Shown here one piece after another: positions 9,908 to 19,597 of a stretch of DNA of 64,000 nucleotides. Below the pieces are notes generated by a model, which was not told where the DNA came from, did not search any database, and worked only from the letters and a program-made list of their open reading frames with translations. The stretch comes from Abiotrophia defectiva ATCC 49176 (GTDB taxonomy: Bacteria; Bacillota; Bacilli; Lactobacillales; Aerococcaceae), in NCBI RefSeq assembly GCF_037041345.1, contig NZ_CP146287.1, positions 1,367,501 to 1,431,500 on the forward strand. Direction: 5' to 3'. The number at the start of each line of letters is the position of its first letter. The first letter of the stretch is position 1. The position numbers and the translations under genes are program-made.

Positions 9908-11383
9908 TTAATCGAAAAATGTTCTGAAAAATGCTTGAATTTTACTGATAATCCCATTACCTACCACAGGGACTTGGTTATCATAATTAACCCCGGCCTC
10001 TGGATCTGGAACATAGTTTGGCTCTTCTGCAGCATAGCCTCCCAGATTGGAGTATGCATCGTAGTCTGACACAGGTTCTGCTACCGGTCGTTGACGCTCT
10101 GGTCTTGCCGGACGCCGAGGTGCTTGTTGACGCGGTGGCATCATTGGCTGATTCGTTACATCCTGTGATACAGGCTCTTGATAAGATCGTTCATATCCAC
10201 GATCCTGACGTGGTGCACTTGCTGCTTGATAAGTTCCTTGCGCAATGCGATGCACAACATCTAAGCCTGCAGCATATTCTACCATGCCAATAGCTGTCGT
10301 AAAGACTGGGTTCCGCATCCCCATTTGCTCTGGGATATAGAGGCGAACCTTAGGACCAAAATACTCTTGGGCTAGCTCTAAGACGCCTGGCAAGGAAGCC
10401 GCTCCACCAGTCAAAACGAAACCACCTGGTAAGTCGAGGGCATCGACCCCTTCCAAGTCATCTCGAACTGTCTCAAAGATTTGCGCTAAACGGGCTTCAA
10501 TAATTTCCGATAAATAGCGTTCATCTACGCGAACAGGTTCCTTACGTCCAACTGTCTCCACTGGGAAATATTCTTCTTCAGAAGTCTGACGAGAGACCGC
10601 ATAACCAAACTCACGTTTAATCCGTTCCGCATTCTCTAAGGAAGTATTAAGGATTAAGGAAATATCCTTGGTGACGAAGTCGCCACCTTCCTGGTCAACG
10701 AAGGAATACTTCAATTGGTTGTCATAAATAATTGAGGCACTGGTTTGGCCCCCACCCATATCTACGATGATAGTCCCAAATTCACGTTCATCAGGAGTTA
10801 GGGCTACTTCTGCAATAGCTTGAGGTTGTACCACCAATTCCGTAATGTTGAGTCCAGCCTTCTCCACACAGCGACGAATATTGTGGATGATAGTCTTAGG
10901 ACCTGTAATCAGGCGCGCATAGAGTTCTAGCCGGACCCCAATCATACCTTGAGGATCGCGGATGCCGGTAAAACCGTCCACAATAAATTCTTCTGGAATG
11001 ATGGAAATAATTTCCCGTTCAGGTGGGACAGATCTCACCTTAGCAGCCATAATGACATTATTAACATCTTTTTCGGTAATCTCACGGGTATCACTGGAAA
11101 CAGCAATCATACCGTGACAGTTATCAATCATCAGCTTGTTACTTGGTACGCCGACAATGACATCATTTATTTTAACTTGTGCTTTTTGCTCTGCTTGCGC
11201 AATGGCTTGTTGAATGGAATAGACCGTCTCATCGATATCAACGATTACGCCACGGCTTAAGCCACGTGACTTCGCGTTACCTACACCAATAATATTGACT
11301 TGGCCATTCATGTGCTCAGCTACAACCACTTTAATTGAGGTAGTCCCAATATCTAAACTAACAAAAATTTCTGGGGTTCTCAC
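9908..11383 (-). CDS. ftsA: Cell division protein FtsA
   Basis: Actin-like ATPase tethering FtsZ to the membrane. It has 491 aa, longer than the Bacillus protein because of a Pro/Arg/Gln-rich linker after residue 390. The actin-fold phosphate loops [10 protein letters not shown] near the N-terminus and VDMGGGQTS in the middle are intact. The C-terminus ([14 protein letters not shown]) is an amphipathic membrane-binding helix. The start is a GTG at 11381-11383 behind AAGGAGG. A terminator separates it from divIB, so ftsA-ftsZ probably has its own promoter in 11400-11600. Confidence 0.96.
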   Translation of the reverse strand: MRTPEIFVSLDIGTTSIKVVVAEHMNGQVNIIGVGNAKSRGLSRGVIVDIDETVYSIQQAIAQAEQKAQVKINDVIVGVPSNKLMIDNCHGMIAVSSDTREITEKDVNNVIMAAKVRSVPPEREIISIIPEEFIVDGFTGIRDPQGMIGVRLELYARLITGPKTIIHNIRRCVEKAGLNITELVVQPQAIAEVALTPDEREFGTIIVDMGGGQTSASIIYDNQLKYSFVDQEGGDFVTKDISLILNTSLENAERIKREFGYAVSRQTSEEEYFPVETVGRKEPVRVDERYLSEIIEARLAQIFETVRDDLEGVDALDLPGGFVLTGGAASLPGVLELAQEYFGPKVRLYIPEQMGMRNPVFTTAIGMVEYAAGLDVVHRIAQGTYQAASAPRQDRGYERSYQEPVSQDVTNQPMMPPRQQAPRRPARPERQRPVAEPVSDYDAYSNLGGYAAEEPNYVPDPEAGVNYDNQVPVVGNGIISKIQAFFRTFFD

Positions 11384-11610
11384 AAGCGTTAGCCCTCCTT
11401 TGTCCTCTCACAGGGAAGCTTGGTCTCCCTGGATGAGATATAATCTCTCCCTATAATTCTATCACATACTGGCCTTGATATGAAGCGAAATAATGCCTGT
11501 CACAAAGAATTAATATAGATTTTTTCCTTATTTGTCTCTGTTAGTTCTTATTCACATAGTAAAGCCTTCCCAAACTAGCTCTCGGGACACTATGAAGACG
11601 GGCATATAGT

Positions 11611-11637
11611 AAAAGCGAGGACTTAGTCCTCGCTTTT
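11611..11637. terminator. Terminator between divIB and ftsA
   Basis: A 13-bp stem AAAAGCGAGGACT / AGTCCTCGCTTTT with a 1-nt formal loop and T-rich sequence on both sides. It ends the mraZ-to-divIB transcript. The remaining 11638-11646 and 11384-11610 hold no gene; a weak promoter-like TTGTGA at 11500-11505 (minus) is the only other thing I see. Confidence 0.85.
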
Positions 11638-11646
11638 GTTTATCTA

Positions 11647-12825
11647 TTAAGGTTGTTGTCCAGACTGGACTCTTACTGGCCGTTGTTGGCCTGTAAATGG
11701 CGTAAAGTAGGCACCCACTTCCAGATTAAGTGTTCCCTTCTTATCACCTATTTCTTTAAGCATTTGATTGTAGAAGGTCATCTTATGATTGAAGGTTGGT
11801 AGTACTGCCTTGACCAGGTTGCCGTCCCGCATCTTAGCTTCAAAGGCACTATTCTTGCTGGCCTCTTGACCTAGCTTGAGACTTTCAATTTGACTGAGAA
11901 TATCGGGCGGAGTTTGTTTCAACATTGTTGTCAACTCTGTTACTCGACCTGATGGGGCCTGAACCAAGAGTTCTGGCAATTGGTCTAGGTTGACAGCTTC
12001 TTTAGCTGCCACACTGGCACTAAAATCACCCCAAGTTCCATTATCTAAGACTGCAATCCATTGGTTTCCTGATTTAATCTTGGCTACAATGGCATGTTCT
12101 TCTATCTCTAATTGGAGACTCTGCATATTAGGACGACGTAAGGTCACCTTGCTGACAAGTGGATTCTCCTTCATAATGGCTTGTTCAATCGACTTGCGCT
12201 TAGCCATGATGTCTTTAACACGGTCAAAATCGCGAATACCTGAGGCGGCGACAATAGCTTCACCATCCACTCGCTGATTACCCACAATCTGAACAGCATT
12301 GACATAGTGTGTCGGCAAGAGTTGATAACCCACTACTGCCAGACTTAAAACTAAGACAACGAAGACGGAAAAAAGTTTCATCTTGCCCTTGGGCCAACTT
12401 GCTTGTCCAGAATCCTTACTTGATTTTTCTTGATCAGGGAGGGAAGTGTGATGAGGTGTTTGGCGATAGTTACCCGCTCGTGGCTTGGTTACGACGCGTG
12501 TCTCATAGTCCTCTTCATAATCGGTCCAGGCTGGACTTGGTTGATCACCGTAGGACCTAATCCGATGATTGCCTTGGCGTCTGCCTGAAAAGCCAGGCTG
12601 ATTAGGAACTCCTTGCGCTTCTTCATAGTCATAGGGCGCTTCCTGATAAGTACGAGGACGCTGACGATCCTGATTAGGTCGCATAACAGGTTGTCCATTC
12701 GCATCTAAGCGGTAATTGCCTTGACTTCTTTGCCGACTAGGTTGGCGGCGTTGGTTGAGCGTTTGACGGTTCTCTTGGTAATCTTCTTGATAGCGACTAC
12801 GCTGATCCAGACGATAATTAGCCAT
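11647..12825 (-). CDS. divIB: Cell division protein DivIB (FtsQ)
   Basis: Bitopic divisome protein that works with FtsL and DivIC. At 392 aa it has a long cytoplasmic N-terminus of about 145 residues, rich in Arg, Gln, Tyr and Asp. One transmembrane helix lies near 150-170, followed by a POTRA domain beginning YVNAVQIVGNQRVDGEAIV and a beta-rich extracellular domain. The ATG at 12823-12825 has AAGGAGG 6 nt upstream. The N-terminal tail is longer than in Bacillus but such tails are common in cocci. It follows murG in the usual firmicute order. Confidence 0.94.
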   Translation of the reverse strand: MANYRLDQRSRYQEDYQENRQTLNQRRQPSRQRSQGNYRLDANGQPVMRPNQDRQRPRTYQEAPYDYEEAQGVPNQPGFSGRRQGNHRIRSYGDQPSPAWTDYEEDYETRVVTKPRAGNYRQTPHHTSLPDQEKSSKDSGQASWPKGKMKLFSVFVVLVLSLAVVGYQLLPTHYVNAVQIVGNQRVDGEAIVAASGIRDFDRVKDIMAKRKSIEQAIMKENPLVSKVTLRRPNMQSLQLEIEEHAIVAKIKSGNQWIAVLDNGTWGDFSASVAAKEAVNLDQLPELLVQAPSGRVTELTTMLKQTPPDILSQIESLKLGQEASKNSAFEAKMRDGNLVKAVLPTFNHKMTFYNQMLKEIGDKKGTLNLEVGAYFTPFTGQQRPVRVQSGQQP

Positions 12826-12857
12826 TACTTCCCTCCTTTCTCTAGATTCTATTTTTC

Positions 12858-13970
12858 TTACTTGCAGATTTCTTCTAAAACTTTGACCAAGCGATCAGAG
12901 GCGTCACGAATCCCTAATTTATAGGCTGATTGCGCCATTTTTTCTAGGTTTTTTGGGTCAGCCATCAGTTCCTGGATGGTCTCCACTAGGCTAGTCGCAG
13001 TCAAATCTGCTTGTTTAATCATGCGAGCGGCGCCATGGTCCACAAGAGCCATGGCATTGTGTTCCTGGTGGTTGTTAGTAACATAAGGACTTGGCACCAG
13101 AATACTTGGCAAGCCTAATGCCGTTAATTCCGTCAAGCTAGTTGCACCACTTCTACCGACTACCAACTTAATCTGGCGCAAGAGGCTTGGCATATTGTCG
13201 ATATAAGGCACTAGACGGACATTAGCCGGTAGCTCTTCTTTAAGACTTTGACGTAGTTCATCATAATGCACTCGACCTGTAGCCACAATCACTTGGTAGT
13301 CTTGTCCAGCAAAGGACGGAATGGCTTCAACGGCCGCCTGGTTGATAGCTGGCGCACCACGGCTCCCCCCAAATACTAAGACAGTTGGCACTTGATCATC
13401 CAACTGGAATTGTTCTGAAAGGATGGTGTCCATTTTAGGTGTAGCCACAACTTCTTGGCCACGCGGATTCCCAGTTAAAATAATCTTGGCTTCTTGCCCC
13501 TTAAAGTCACTTTTCACTTCTTCAAAGCAAGTCGCAATCCGATTGACGAAACGGCTAAGGAATTTATTGGTAACACCTGCTACACTATTTTGTTCATGAA
13601 TTAAACTTGGAATACCTAGACGGCTAGCTGCATAGAGGACTGGTGCACAGACATAACCTCCTGTCCCAATTACCACATCTGGCTTAAAGTCTCGTAAAAT
13701 CTTTTTAGCCTTGTGGACACTGGTTAACATAAGCCAAGCTGTTTTAAGATTTTCTAGAGATAAAGAACGTTTTAATCCCTGAATCTCAACTGATTGAAAG
13801 GCGAGACCTTCTTTTGCGACAATATCTGCCTCCAAGCCCTTCTTACTACCAACATAGAGGCACTCTACCTCCGGATATTTGGCTTTAATGACTTGATAGA
13901 GGGCGAGAGCTGGGTAAATATGACCACCCGTTCCGCCACCTGAAAGTACAATTCGTTTAATTTCAGCCAT
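12858..13970 (-). CDS. murG: UDP-GlcNAc transferase MurG (lipid II synthase)
   Basis: Peripheral membrane GT-B glycosyltransferase that converts lipid I to lipid II. It has 370 aa with the GGTGGHIYPA loop at residues 11-20 and the second Gly-rich loop VFGGSRGA near 197-204. The donor-binding region with GRSGATSLTEL is in the C-terminal domain. The ATG at 13968-13970 has GGAGG 9 nt upstream. It lies between murD and divIB. Confidence 0.97.
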   Translation of the reverse strand: MAEIKRIVLSGGGTGGHIYPALALYQVIKAKYPEVECLYVGSKKGLEADIVAKEGLAFQSVEIQGLKRSLSLENLKTAWLMLTSVHKAKKILRDFKPDVVIGTGGYVCAPVLYAASRLGIPSLIHEQNSVAGVTNKFLSRFVNRIATCFEEVKSDFKGQEAKIILTGNPRGQEVVATPKMDTILSEQFQLDDQVPTVLVFGGSRGAPAINQAAVEAIPSFAGQDYQVIVATGRVHYDELRQSLKEELPANVRLVPYIDNMPSLLRQIKLVVGRSGATSLTELTALGLPSILVPSPYVTNNHQEHNAMALVDHGAARMIKQADLTATSLVETIQELMADPKNLEKMAQSAYKLGIRDASDRLVKVLEEICK

Positions 13971-13987
13971 GCATGACTACCTCCCTT

Positions 13988-15379
13988 TTAGTCCTTATAA
14001 GGTTTTTCAGCCAGATAAGACTGGATCAAGTCCACAAAATGCTGACCTCGCACCTCAAAGTTAGCGAATTGGTCCCAGCTTGCGCATGAAGGTGAGAACA
14101 AGACTACTTCTCCCGCTTGAGCAGCTTCATATGCAGCTAGACTTGCTTGATCTAGGTTCTCAAAAAGATGTACGACTGGCACTCCCGCTTGTCGGAAGGC
14201 CTTAGCCATTTTTTCTTTACTTTCCCCATAGAGAAAGGCCTCTACAACATACTCCAAGTGAGGAATTAAATCATCAAATTCATTTCCTCGATCTAGACCA
14301 CCACCAATATAACGGATTGGTTGGGTAAAGCTCTTAAGAGCTGTAGTGGCCGCCACCATATTGGTTGACTTGGAGTCGTTATAGAAGATGCGACCCGCTG
14401 ACTTAGCAATCGGCTGTAAGCGATGAGGCATGCCAGCATAGGCACTCAGTTCCGCTTGAATAGCTTGGTTGGAGACACCTAGTAACTTGGCCACTGCAAT
14501 TGCTGCCAGGGCATTTTGGACGTTATGGTCTCCGGGTACGCCAATTTGTGACACTTTGGCTACTTCCTCACCGCGGAAATATAGAGAGTCCCCTTGGCGG
14601 TAGGCACCCTGGGCCTGTACCTCTGGGCTGGCTGGCAAATGACTAAACGGCACCTGCTGGGCTTTAACCCGATTGGCATGCGCACGAAGGGTTGAATCCG
14701 TCACATTATAGACCCAATAATCAGCAGCTGTTTGGTTGGCGACTAATTTGAATTTAGCAGCTTCGTAACCTTCCTGGTTACCATGATAATCCAGATGAGC
14801 TGATGTTAGGTTGGTCATAACTGCAATACTTGGTCGGAACTTCTCGGTTCCCATCAATTGGAAGCTGGATACTTCCATGACGATTACATCTTCAGGGCTT
14901 GATTGGTTAGCTGTTACAAGTGACGGTACCCCGATATTGCCTGCTAAACGAGCCTGACCTTGTGGCCGGTGTGCTAGCATTTGATGAATCCAACTCGTCG
15001 TAGTGGTCTTACCATTACTTCCCGTCACGGCCACAATAGGACATGGTGCAATCCATGAAGCTAGCTCAATATCTGTATAGATAGGCAAGCCTCTTTTTTG
15101 AGCTTCTTCAATTAGAGGCACATGATATGGTATCCCAGGGTTTTTAACCATAAAATCAAAGTCCTGGTCTAAGAGTTCTAGCGGATGCCCGCCATCTACC
15201 ACCTTGACACCTCTGTCCATAAGCAAATGGACCGACGAATCTTCTAGAAGATTTCCCCGGTCATTTAAGGTTACTTGTGCGCCCTGGGTTAAGAGATATT
15301 CAACGACAGAGCGTCCCGTCATAGCATAACCCATTACTAGCACTTTTTTATTTTTTAAATCTTGACCTGTTTGTCCCAT
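13988..15379 (-). CDS. murD: UDP-MurNAc-L-alanine:D-glutamate ligase
   Basis: Cytoplasmic Mur ligase adding D-glutamate to UDP-MurNAc-L-Ala. The ATP loop VTGSNGKTTTT lies near residue 115. The length is 463 aa from the ATG at 15377-15379; an in-frame GTG four codons upstream is possible, but GGAG lies immediately ahead of the ATG. The central HLDYHG and the C-terminal NDSKSTN motif are present. It is spaced 21 bp after mraY and 17 bp before murG. Confidence 0.96.
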   Translation of the reverse strand: MGQTGQDLKNKKVLVMGYAMTGRSVVEYLLTQGAQVTLNDRGNLLEDSSVHLLMDRGVKVVDGGHPLELLDQDFDFMVKNPGIPYHVPLIEEAQKRGLPIYTDIELASWIAPCPIVAVTGSNGKTTTTSWIHQMLAHRPQGQARLAGNIGVPSLVTANQSSPEDVIVMEVSSFQLMGTEKFRPSIAVMTNLTSAHLDYHGNQEGYEAAKFKLVANQTAADYWVYNVTDSTLRAHANRVKAQQVPFSHLPASPEVQAQGAYRQGDSLYFRGEEVAKVSQIGVPGDHNVQNALAAIAVAKLLGVSNQAIQAELSAYAGMPHRLQPIAKSAGRIFYNDSKSTNMVAATTALKSFTQPIRYIGGGLDRGNEFDDLIPHLEYVVEAFLYGESKEKMAKAFRQAGVPVVHLFENLDQASLAAYEAAQAGEVVLFSPSCASWDQFANFEVRGQHFVDLIQSYLAEKPYKD

Positions 15380-15400
15380 TAAACTCCACACCTTATCTGA

Positions 15401-16351
15401 TTAGAATATGAAATAATAGCCTAACCCTGCTAAGAGGCCAACGAGCCAAAATACGGTCACAACTTTTTGTTCACTCCAACCACTCATTTCAAAGTGATGG
15501 TGAATTGGGCTCATCTTGAAAATTCGTTTACCAGTTAGCTTGAAGGACGCTACTTGTAACATGACGCTGGCAGTTTCTACTACAAAGACGATGCCGACTA
15601 AGAGTAAGCTCCAAGGATTGTATACTAAGAGCGAAATCACCGCTAAACCAGCGCCTAATGCCAAGGAACCGACGTCCCCCATGAAAATCTTGGCCGGCTT
15701 TTTATTATAATACAAAAAGCCAATTAATGCACCTACTACCACCAAACAAATCAAGGCTAAGGAGGTTTGCTTGCTCTTAAGCGCCATGGCCCCATAAACA
15801 CCATAAGCAAAAATATTTAAGCCTGTTGCTAAACCATCCAAACCATCTGTTAAGTTGACAGCGTTGGAGAAACCTGTAATCCAGATAAAGGCGAAAATAC
15901 CAATCACAAGGGCATTACTGATAAGGAAAGGCCCTAGGTTGAAGGATAATTCCACCTTATTCAAAAGACCAATTAAAACGATAATACCAGAAAAAATCAA
16001 TTGGGTTAAGAATTTTTGGCGCGGTGTTAAACCTTCATTTTGATGGCGGAAAATACTGATAAAGTCATCGATAAAGCCAATTCCGCCGAATAACAAGAAA
16101 GTTAATAGGAGCATCCAGACACCACCGTCTAAGAGTCGCAAGAGTGTGGCAGCTCCTAGAAGTGTTACTAAAATGGCCATGATAAAGACCGTCCCACCCA
16201 TGGTAGGTGTCCCTGTCTTGACTTCATGCCACTTAGGGCCTTCTTCACGGGTTGTCTGCCCAATCTTTCGGTAGTTAAAGTAGCCGATAAAGAACGGCAT
16301 AATGATTACCGTGATTGCAAAACTCACGGCCATTGGCAATAGTAATTCCAT
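15401..16351 (-). CDS. mraY: Phospho-MurNAc-pentapeptide transferase (lipid I synthase)
   Basis: Integral membrane enzyme linking phospho-MurNAc-pentapeptide to undecaprenyl phosphate. It has 316 aa with about ten membrane helices. The catalytic aspartates are visible in FIDDF, NLTDGLDGLA and FMGDVGSLALG, and the C-terminal SPIHHHFE histidine motif is intact. The ATG at 16349-16351 follows a GAGGAAG ribosome site. Confidence 0.97.
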   Translation of the reverse strand: MELLLPMAVSFAITVIIMPFFIGYFNYRKIGQTTREEGPKWHEVKTGTPTMGGTVFIMAILVTLLGAATLLRLLDGGVWMLLLTFLLFGGIGFIDDFISIFRHQNEGLTPRQKFLTQLIFSGIIVLIGLLNKVELSFNLGPFLISNALVIGIFAFIWITGFSNAVNLTDGLDGLATGLNIFAYGVYGAMALKSKQTSLALICLVVVGALIGFLYYNKKPAKIFMGDVGSLALGAGLAVISLLVYNPWSLLLVGIVFVVETASVMLQVASFKLTGKRIFKMSPIHHHFEMSGWSEQKVVTVFWLVGLLAGLGYYFIF

Positions 16352-16389
16352 CTCTCTCTTCCTCTCTGCTTATTATTTCTTCGGCCTTC

Positions 16390-17880
16390 CTAGCCAAAGT
16401 GGCGGGTAACAGCCGCTTCAATTTCTGTTACTTCGTCATAAGGTAACTTGTCATCACCAATAATCTGGTAGGGCTCACTACCCTTGCCGGCAAAGACCAA
16501 TAAATCCCCTGCTTGCGCCTGAGAAATGACATAGTCAATGGCTTCCTTGCGATCTTCAATGACCTTATAAGGCACTTCATTGTGACTTCCAATTAACTCA
16601 GCACAAATTTTCGCCACAGGTTCATGCCTTGGATTATCAGCTGTGAATATGATCCAATCCGAATATTCAAAGACCTTGTCCCCAATTTCCGGGCGCGCTC
16701 CACTATCGCGATTACCGCCACTGTGTCCAATAATGGTAACTAGGCGTTTAGGCTCCTGAGCCTTTAACTCTTGAAGCACACGTTCAATGGCATCTGGTGT
16801 GTGGGCAAAGTCGACTACCACTTGGAATTCTTGTCCTAAATCTAGTCTTTGCATCCGGCCCTCAACCCCACCAAAGCTAAGCATTAAATCAACTACTGTT
16901 TGAGGTTGGACATGGTAATAGTCTACCAAGCAAAGAAAGGCCGCCATAAAGTTAGCCACGTTGTATGCGCCAAGCATAGGGCTAACAACTTGATAGGTCT
17001 GATTGCGATAATGCAGTCTGAAGGTTTGGTTACCATCCTGTACCGCTAGTTGGTCAGCATAGGCACTGGCTTTAGAATCCTGAAGACTATAAGTCAAAAC
17101 ATCCGCTGAAGTTGCTTGCATCATAATGGAAGCATAAGGGTCATCTGCATTGATAATAGCCAGTCTTGGCCCCTCTCCCGCAAACTTTTGTCCTAGTTGG
17201 GCAAAAAGCAAGGACTTAGCATAGGCATAGCCTTCCATGGTTTTATGGAAATCCAAGTGCTCCCGAGTTAAGTTTGTGAAGATGGCACAGTCAATATCCG
17301 TCGCCCAAAGTCGTCCCAAGGCTAAGGCATGAGAAGAAGCTTCAATTAGAGCATCCTGACAACCTACCGATACCATTTCAGCAAATAACTGCTGAAGAGC
17401 TAAGGCATTGGGCGTCGTGTTGATGGATGGATAATAAGTCTGATCCACCTTATAATGTAAGGTTCCAATGAGCCCTGTCTTATGCCCTAATTGCATGAGC
17501 AAATCACTGATAAGACTAGAAATGGTTGTTTTACCATTAGTCCCGGTGACTGCCACCACATTAAGATGCTCGGTAGGCCGACCAAAAAACTGATTAGCTA
17601 ACAAGGCTTGTGCTCGGAAAGTTGAAGGAACCAAGAAAAAGCTTAATGGGTAGTCTTGCCAATTTTCAGGCAGGACTTCTACCACCATAAGTTTAGCCCC
17701 AGCTGCTGCTACTTGTTCCACAGCAGTGTGGCCGTCAAATTGTAGGCCCTTAATGGCAACAAAGGCACAACCAGGCACTAAGTTACGTGTATCGTTAACT
17801 AGTTGCGTGATTTCCCCTTTGATTTCTGGGCCATACAATTGACCACTAGGAACTGCTCTTAGTAAGTCTTCTACTTGCAT
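16390..17880 (-). CDS. murE: UDP-MurNAc-tripeptide synthetase MurE, meso-diaminopimelate type by motif
   Basis: Mur ligase adding the third stem-peptide residue. It has 496 aa with the ATP loop VTGTNGKTT near 110. The substrate-selecting motif is DNPR at residues 415-418 (16627-16638), and GKGSE is at 465-469. In E. coli MurE the Arg of DNPR and the Glu of GKGHE contact meso-diaminopimelate, whereas lysine-adding enzymes have DNPA or DDPN-like motifs. The sequence therefore predicts meso-Dap, surprising if the organism is a coccus of the L-Lys type. The ATG at 17878-17880 is close after the PBP gene. The placement of murE between pbp and mraY is the Bacillus-like order. Confidence 0.94.
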   Translation of the reverse strand: MQVEDLLRAVPSGQLYGPEIKGEITQLVNDTRNLVPGCAFVAIKGLQFDGHTAVEQVAAAGAKLMVVEVLPENWQDYPLSFFLVPSTFRAQALLANQFFGRPTEHLNVVAVTGTNGKTTISSLISDLLMQLGHKTGLIGTLHYKVDQTYYPSINTTPNALALQQLFAEMVSVGCQDALIEASSHALALGRLWATDIDCAIFTNLTREHLDFHKTMEGYAYAKSLLFAQLGQKFAGEGPRLAIINADDPYASIMMQATSADVLTYSLQDSKASAYADQLAVQDGNQTFRLHYRNQTYQVVSPMLGAYNVANFMAAFLCLVDYYHVQPQTVVDLMLSFGGVEGRMQRLDLGQEFQVVVDFAHTPDAIERVLQELKAQEPKRLVTIIGHSGGNRDSGARPEIGDKVFEYSDWIIFTADNPRHEPVAKICAELIGSHNEVPYKVIEDRKEAIDYVISQAQAGDLLVFAGKGSEPYQIIGDDKLPYDEVTEIEAAVTRHFG

Positions 17881-17899
17881 CCTATGTCCTTCTTTCTTC

Positions 17900-19597
17900 T
17901 TATGGTTTCACCATAATATATTCGATATAGTCATTAAAGAGTTTACCTAAAATCTGCGACCCAAGAAGCCCGTGATTTTGTTGCGGCCGCTTCATGGCCA
18001 TATAGAGCATGTATTTAGGATTATCTGCCGGGAAGAAAGTTACCACTGAGTGATAGTAGTCATTTGCTCCCGTTAGATAGCCTGAACCATTAGGATCTGC
18101 GATTTGGGCGGTCCCTGTCTTAGCCGCAACTTTTACATATGGGTTACGGAAGGAGACTGCGGTCCCATAGGGCTTCTCAACCGTGTCCACCATAAGTTGG
18201 AGGACATGATTAGCTGCTTCCTTAGAGATTGGCTTCCCTAAGATACGGGATTGGAATTCACCTGCTGAATCCAATCCTTGAACCACTTGAACTTTCAGCA
18301 TTTGGCCCTGATTCCCTATACTACTATAGGCTTGTAAGAGTTGGATAGGCGTAGCGGAGAATCCTTGGCCAAAGCCACTCATAATTCGTGAAACCGGGTT
18401 ATCAAATTGGAAGTTACCGGTTGTTTCATTTTCAAGACCGAAGTCAGTTCCCTTACCGAAGCCAAAGTCGCCTAACTTCTTGACCCACTCTTGGTCTCCC
18501 ATGCGGTTAACCAGATTGACCATGGCCACGTTACTAGAACGTGCCAAGCCTTCTTCAAAACTAATCTGCCCCCAACCTACTTTGTTATAGTCCTTAACCA
18601 CTTGGTCGTAGACTTGGATAGAGCCTGATTGATAGAGTTCACCTGGTTTATAGAGTTGGCGATCATAAGCTACCGACATGGTTAGAATCTTAATAGTTGA
18701 ACCTGGTTCATAGGCTTCTTCCACCATCAAGTTTTTCCATTCTGCCTCAATGCCTTCTCGAGTATTGAGATTAAAACTTGGTCGTTGGGAAGCTGCTACT
18801 AGCTTACCAGTTTTGGCTTCCACTAAATAGGCTTGCAAAGCTTCCGGTTGGTAAGTCATTTGGTATTGGGTCATTAATTCTTCCAATTTGTTTTGTAGAC
18901 GTGAGTCTAAGGTTAGATGTAAATCTTTGCCAATTAATTGGCGAGTCGACGACTGGTTGCCATCTTGACCGCTAAGACTGACATTATAGGCAGCTTCTAA
19001 CCCCAGTTTACCCTCTAGGACTTGAGCACTTAAAGGTTGGTCTTCTTCCTTAGCCGCTGCCGTCGCATAGCCAATCAGGTGAGATGCATAGACATCATTA
19101 ACATATTTACGTGTCGTTTCGCTGACAAAAACTAAGCCTGGTAGATTTTCGGACTCAATGGCCTTTTTAGTTTCAGATGACAAATGTTGACCAGCATTCC
19201 CAAACTCTACTTGGTAGACATTGTTTTGAGTCAGTTGAGCTAAAATCATATCGCGATCTAAGCCCAAATGCTTAGCCAAAGCTTTTGCCGTCACATCTGG
19301 GTCTTTGACAAGGTTCGTGTCGCCCCAATCACTGCGAAGCACCGCAAAAAGAGAATAAGAAGTAGTATCCATTGCAATAGGGTTCCCTTGTTGGTCAAAG
19401 ATACTCCCCCGCCTTGCCTCGGTAATACTACTTCTCTTGGTCCCTGTTTCATGGTAGGCAGTTAAATCCTGCCCATTACTTGTTTTGAAAAGGCTAATTT
19501 GGGCGAAACGGAAAATCGCGATACTTGCTAATCCAGCAAGGAGGATTGCCAAGAATCTGAGATTACGTTGAATCATTTGATTATTTGGTTGACTCAT
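17900..19597 (-). CDS. Class B penicillin-binding protein, division transpeptidase (FtsI/PBP2B-like)
   Basis: Septal transpeptidase. It has 565 aa with one N-terminal membrane helix (about 13-33), a pedestal domain, then the transpeptidase motifs STIK (300-303, acyl-serine S300), SSN (354-356) and KTGT (493-496). It stops soon after the catalytic domain and lacks the PASTA repeats found in PBP2x of streptococci and PBP2B/SpoVD of Bacillus. Its ATG overlaps the ftsL stop by 4 nt (ATGA), implying translational coupling. Location directly after ftsL supports the division role. Confidence 0.94.
   Translation of the reverse strand: MSQPNNQMIQRNLRFLAILLAGLASIAIFRFAQISLFKTSNGQDLTAYHETGTKRSSITEARRGSIFDQQGNPIAMDTTSYSLFAVLRSDWGDTNLVKDPDVTAKALAKHLGLDRDMILAQLTQNNVYQVEFGNAGQHLSSETKKAIESENLPGLVFVSETTRKYVNDVYASHLIGYATAAAKEEDQPLSAQVLEGKLGLEAAYNVSLSGQDGNQSSTRQLIGKDLHLTLDSRLQNKLEELMTQYQMTYQPEALQAYLVEAKTGKLVAASQRPSFNLNTREGIEAEWKNLMVEEAYEPGSTIKILTMSVAYDRQLYKPGELYQSGSIQVYDQVVKDYNKVGWGQISFEEGLARSSNVAMVNLVNRMGDQEWVKKLGDFGFGKGTDFGLENETTGNFQFDNPVSRIMSGFGQGFSATPIQLLQAYSSIGNQGQMLKVQVVQGLDSAGEFQSRILGKPISKEAANHVLQLMVDTVEKPYGTAVSFRNPYVKVAAKTGTAQIADPNGSGYLTGANDYYHSVVTFFPADNPKYMLYMAMKRPQQNHGLLGSQILGKLFNDYIEYIMVKP

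Noticed and set aside
9908-9957. Longer FtsZ starting at 9957
   Set aside because: It would overlap ftsA and ignore the AGGAGG placed 8 nt before the ATG at 9886-9888.
11384-11610. Promoter for ftsA at TTGTGA (11500-11505)
   Set aside because: The matching -10 is poor (CATATC); a promoter is likely in this region but I cannot place it.
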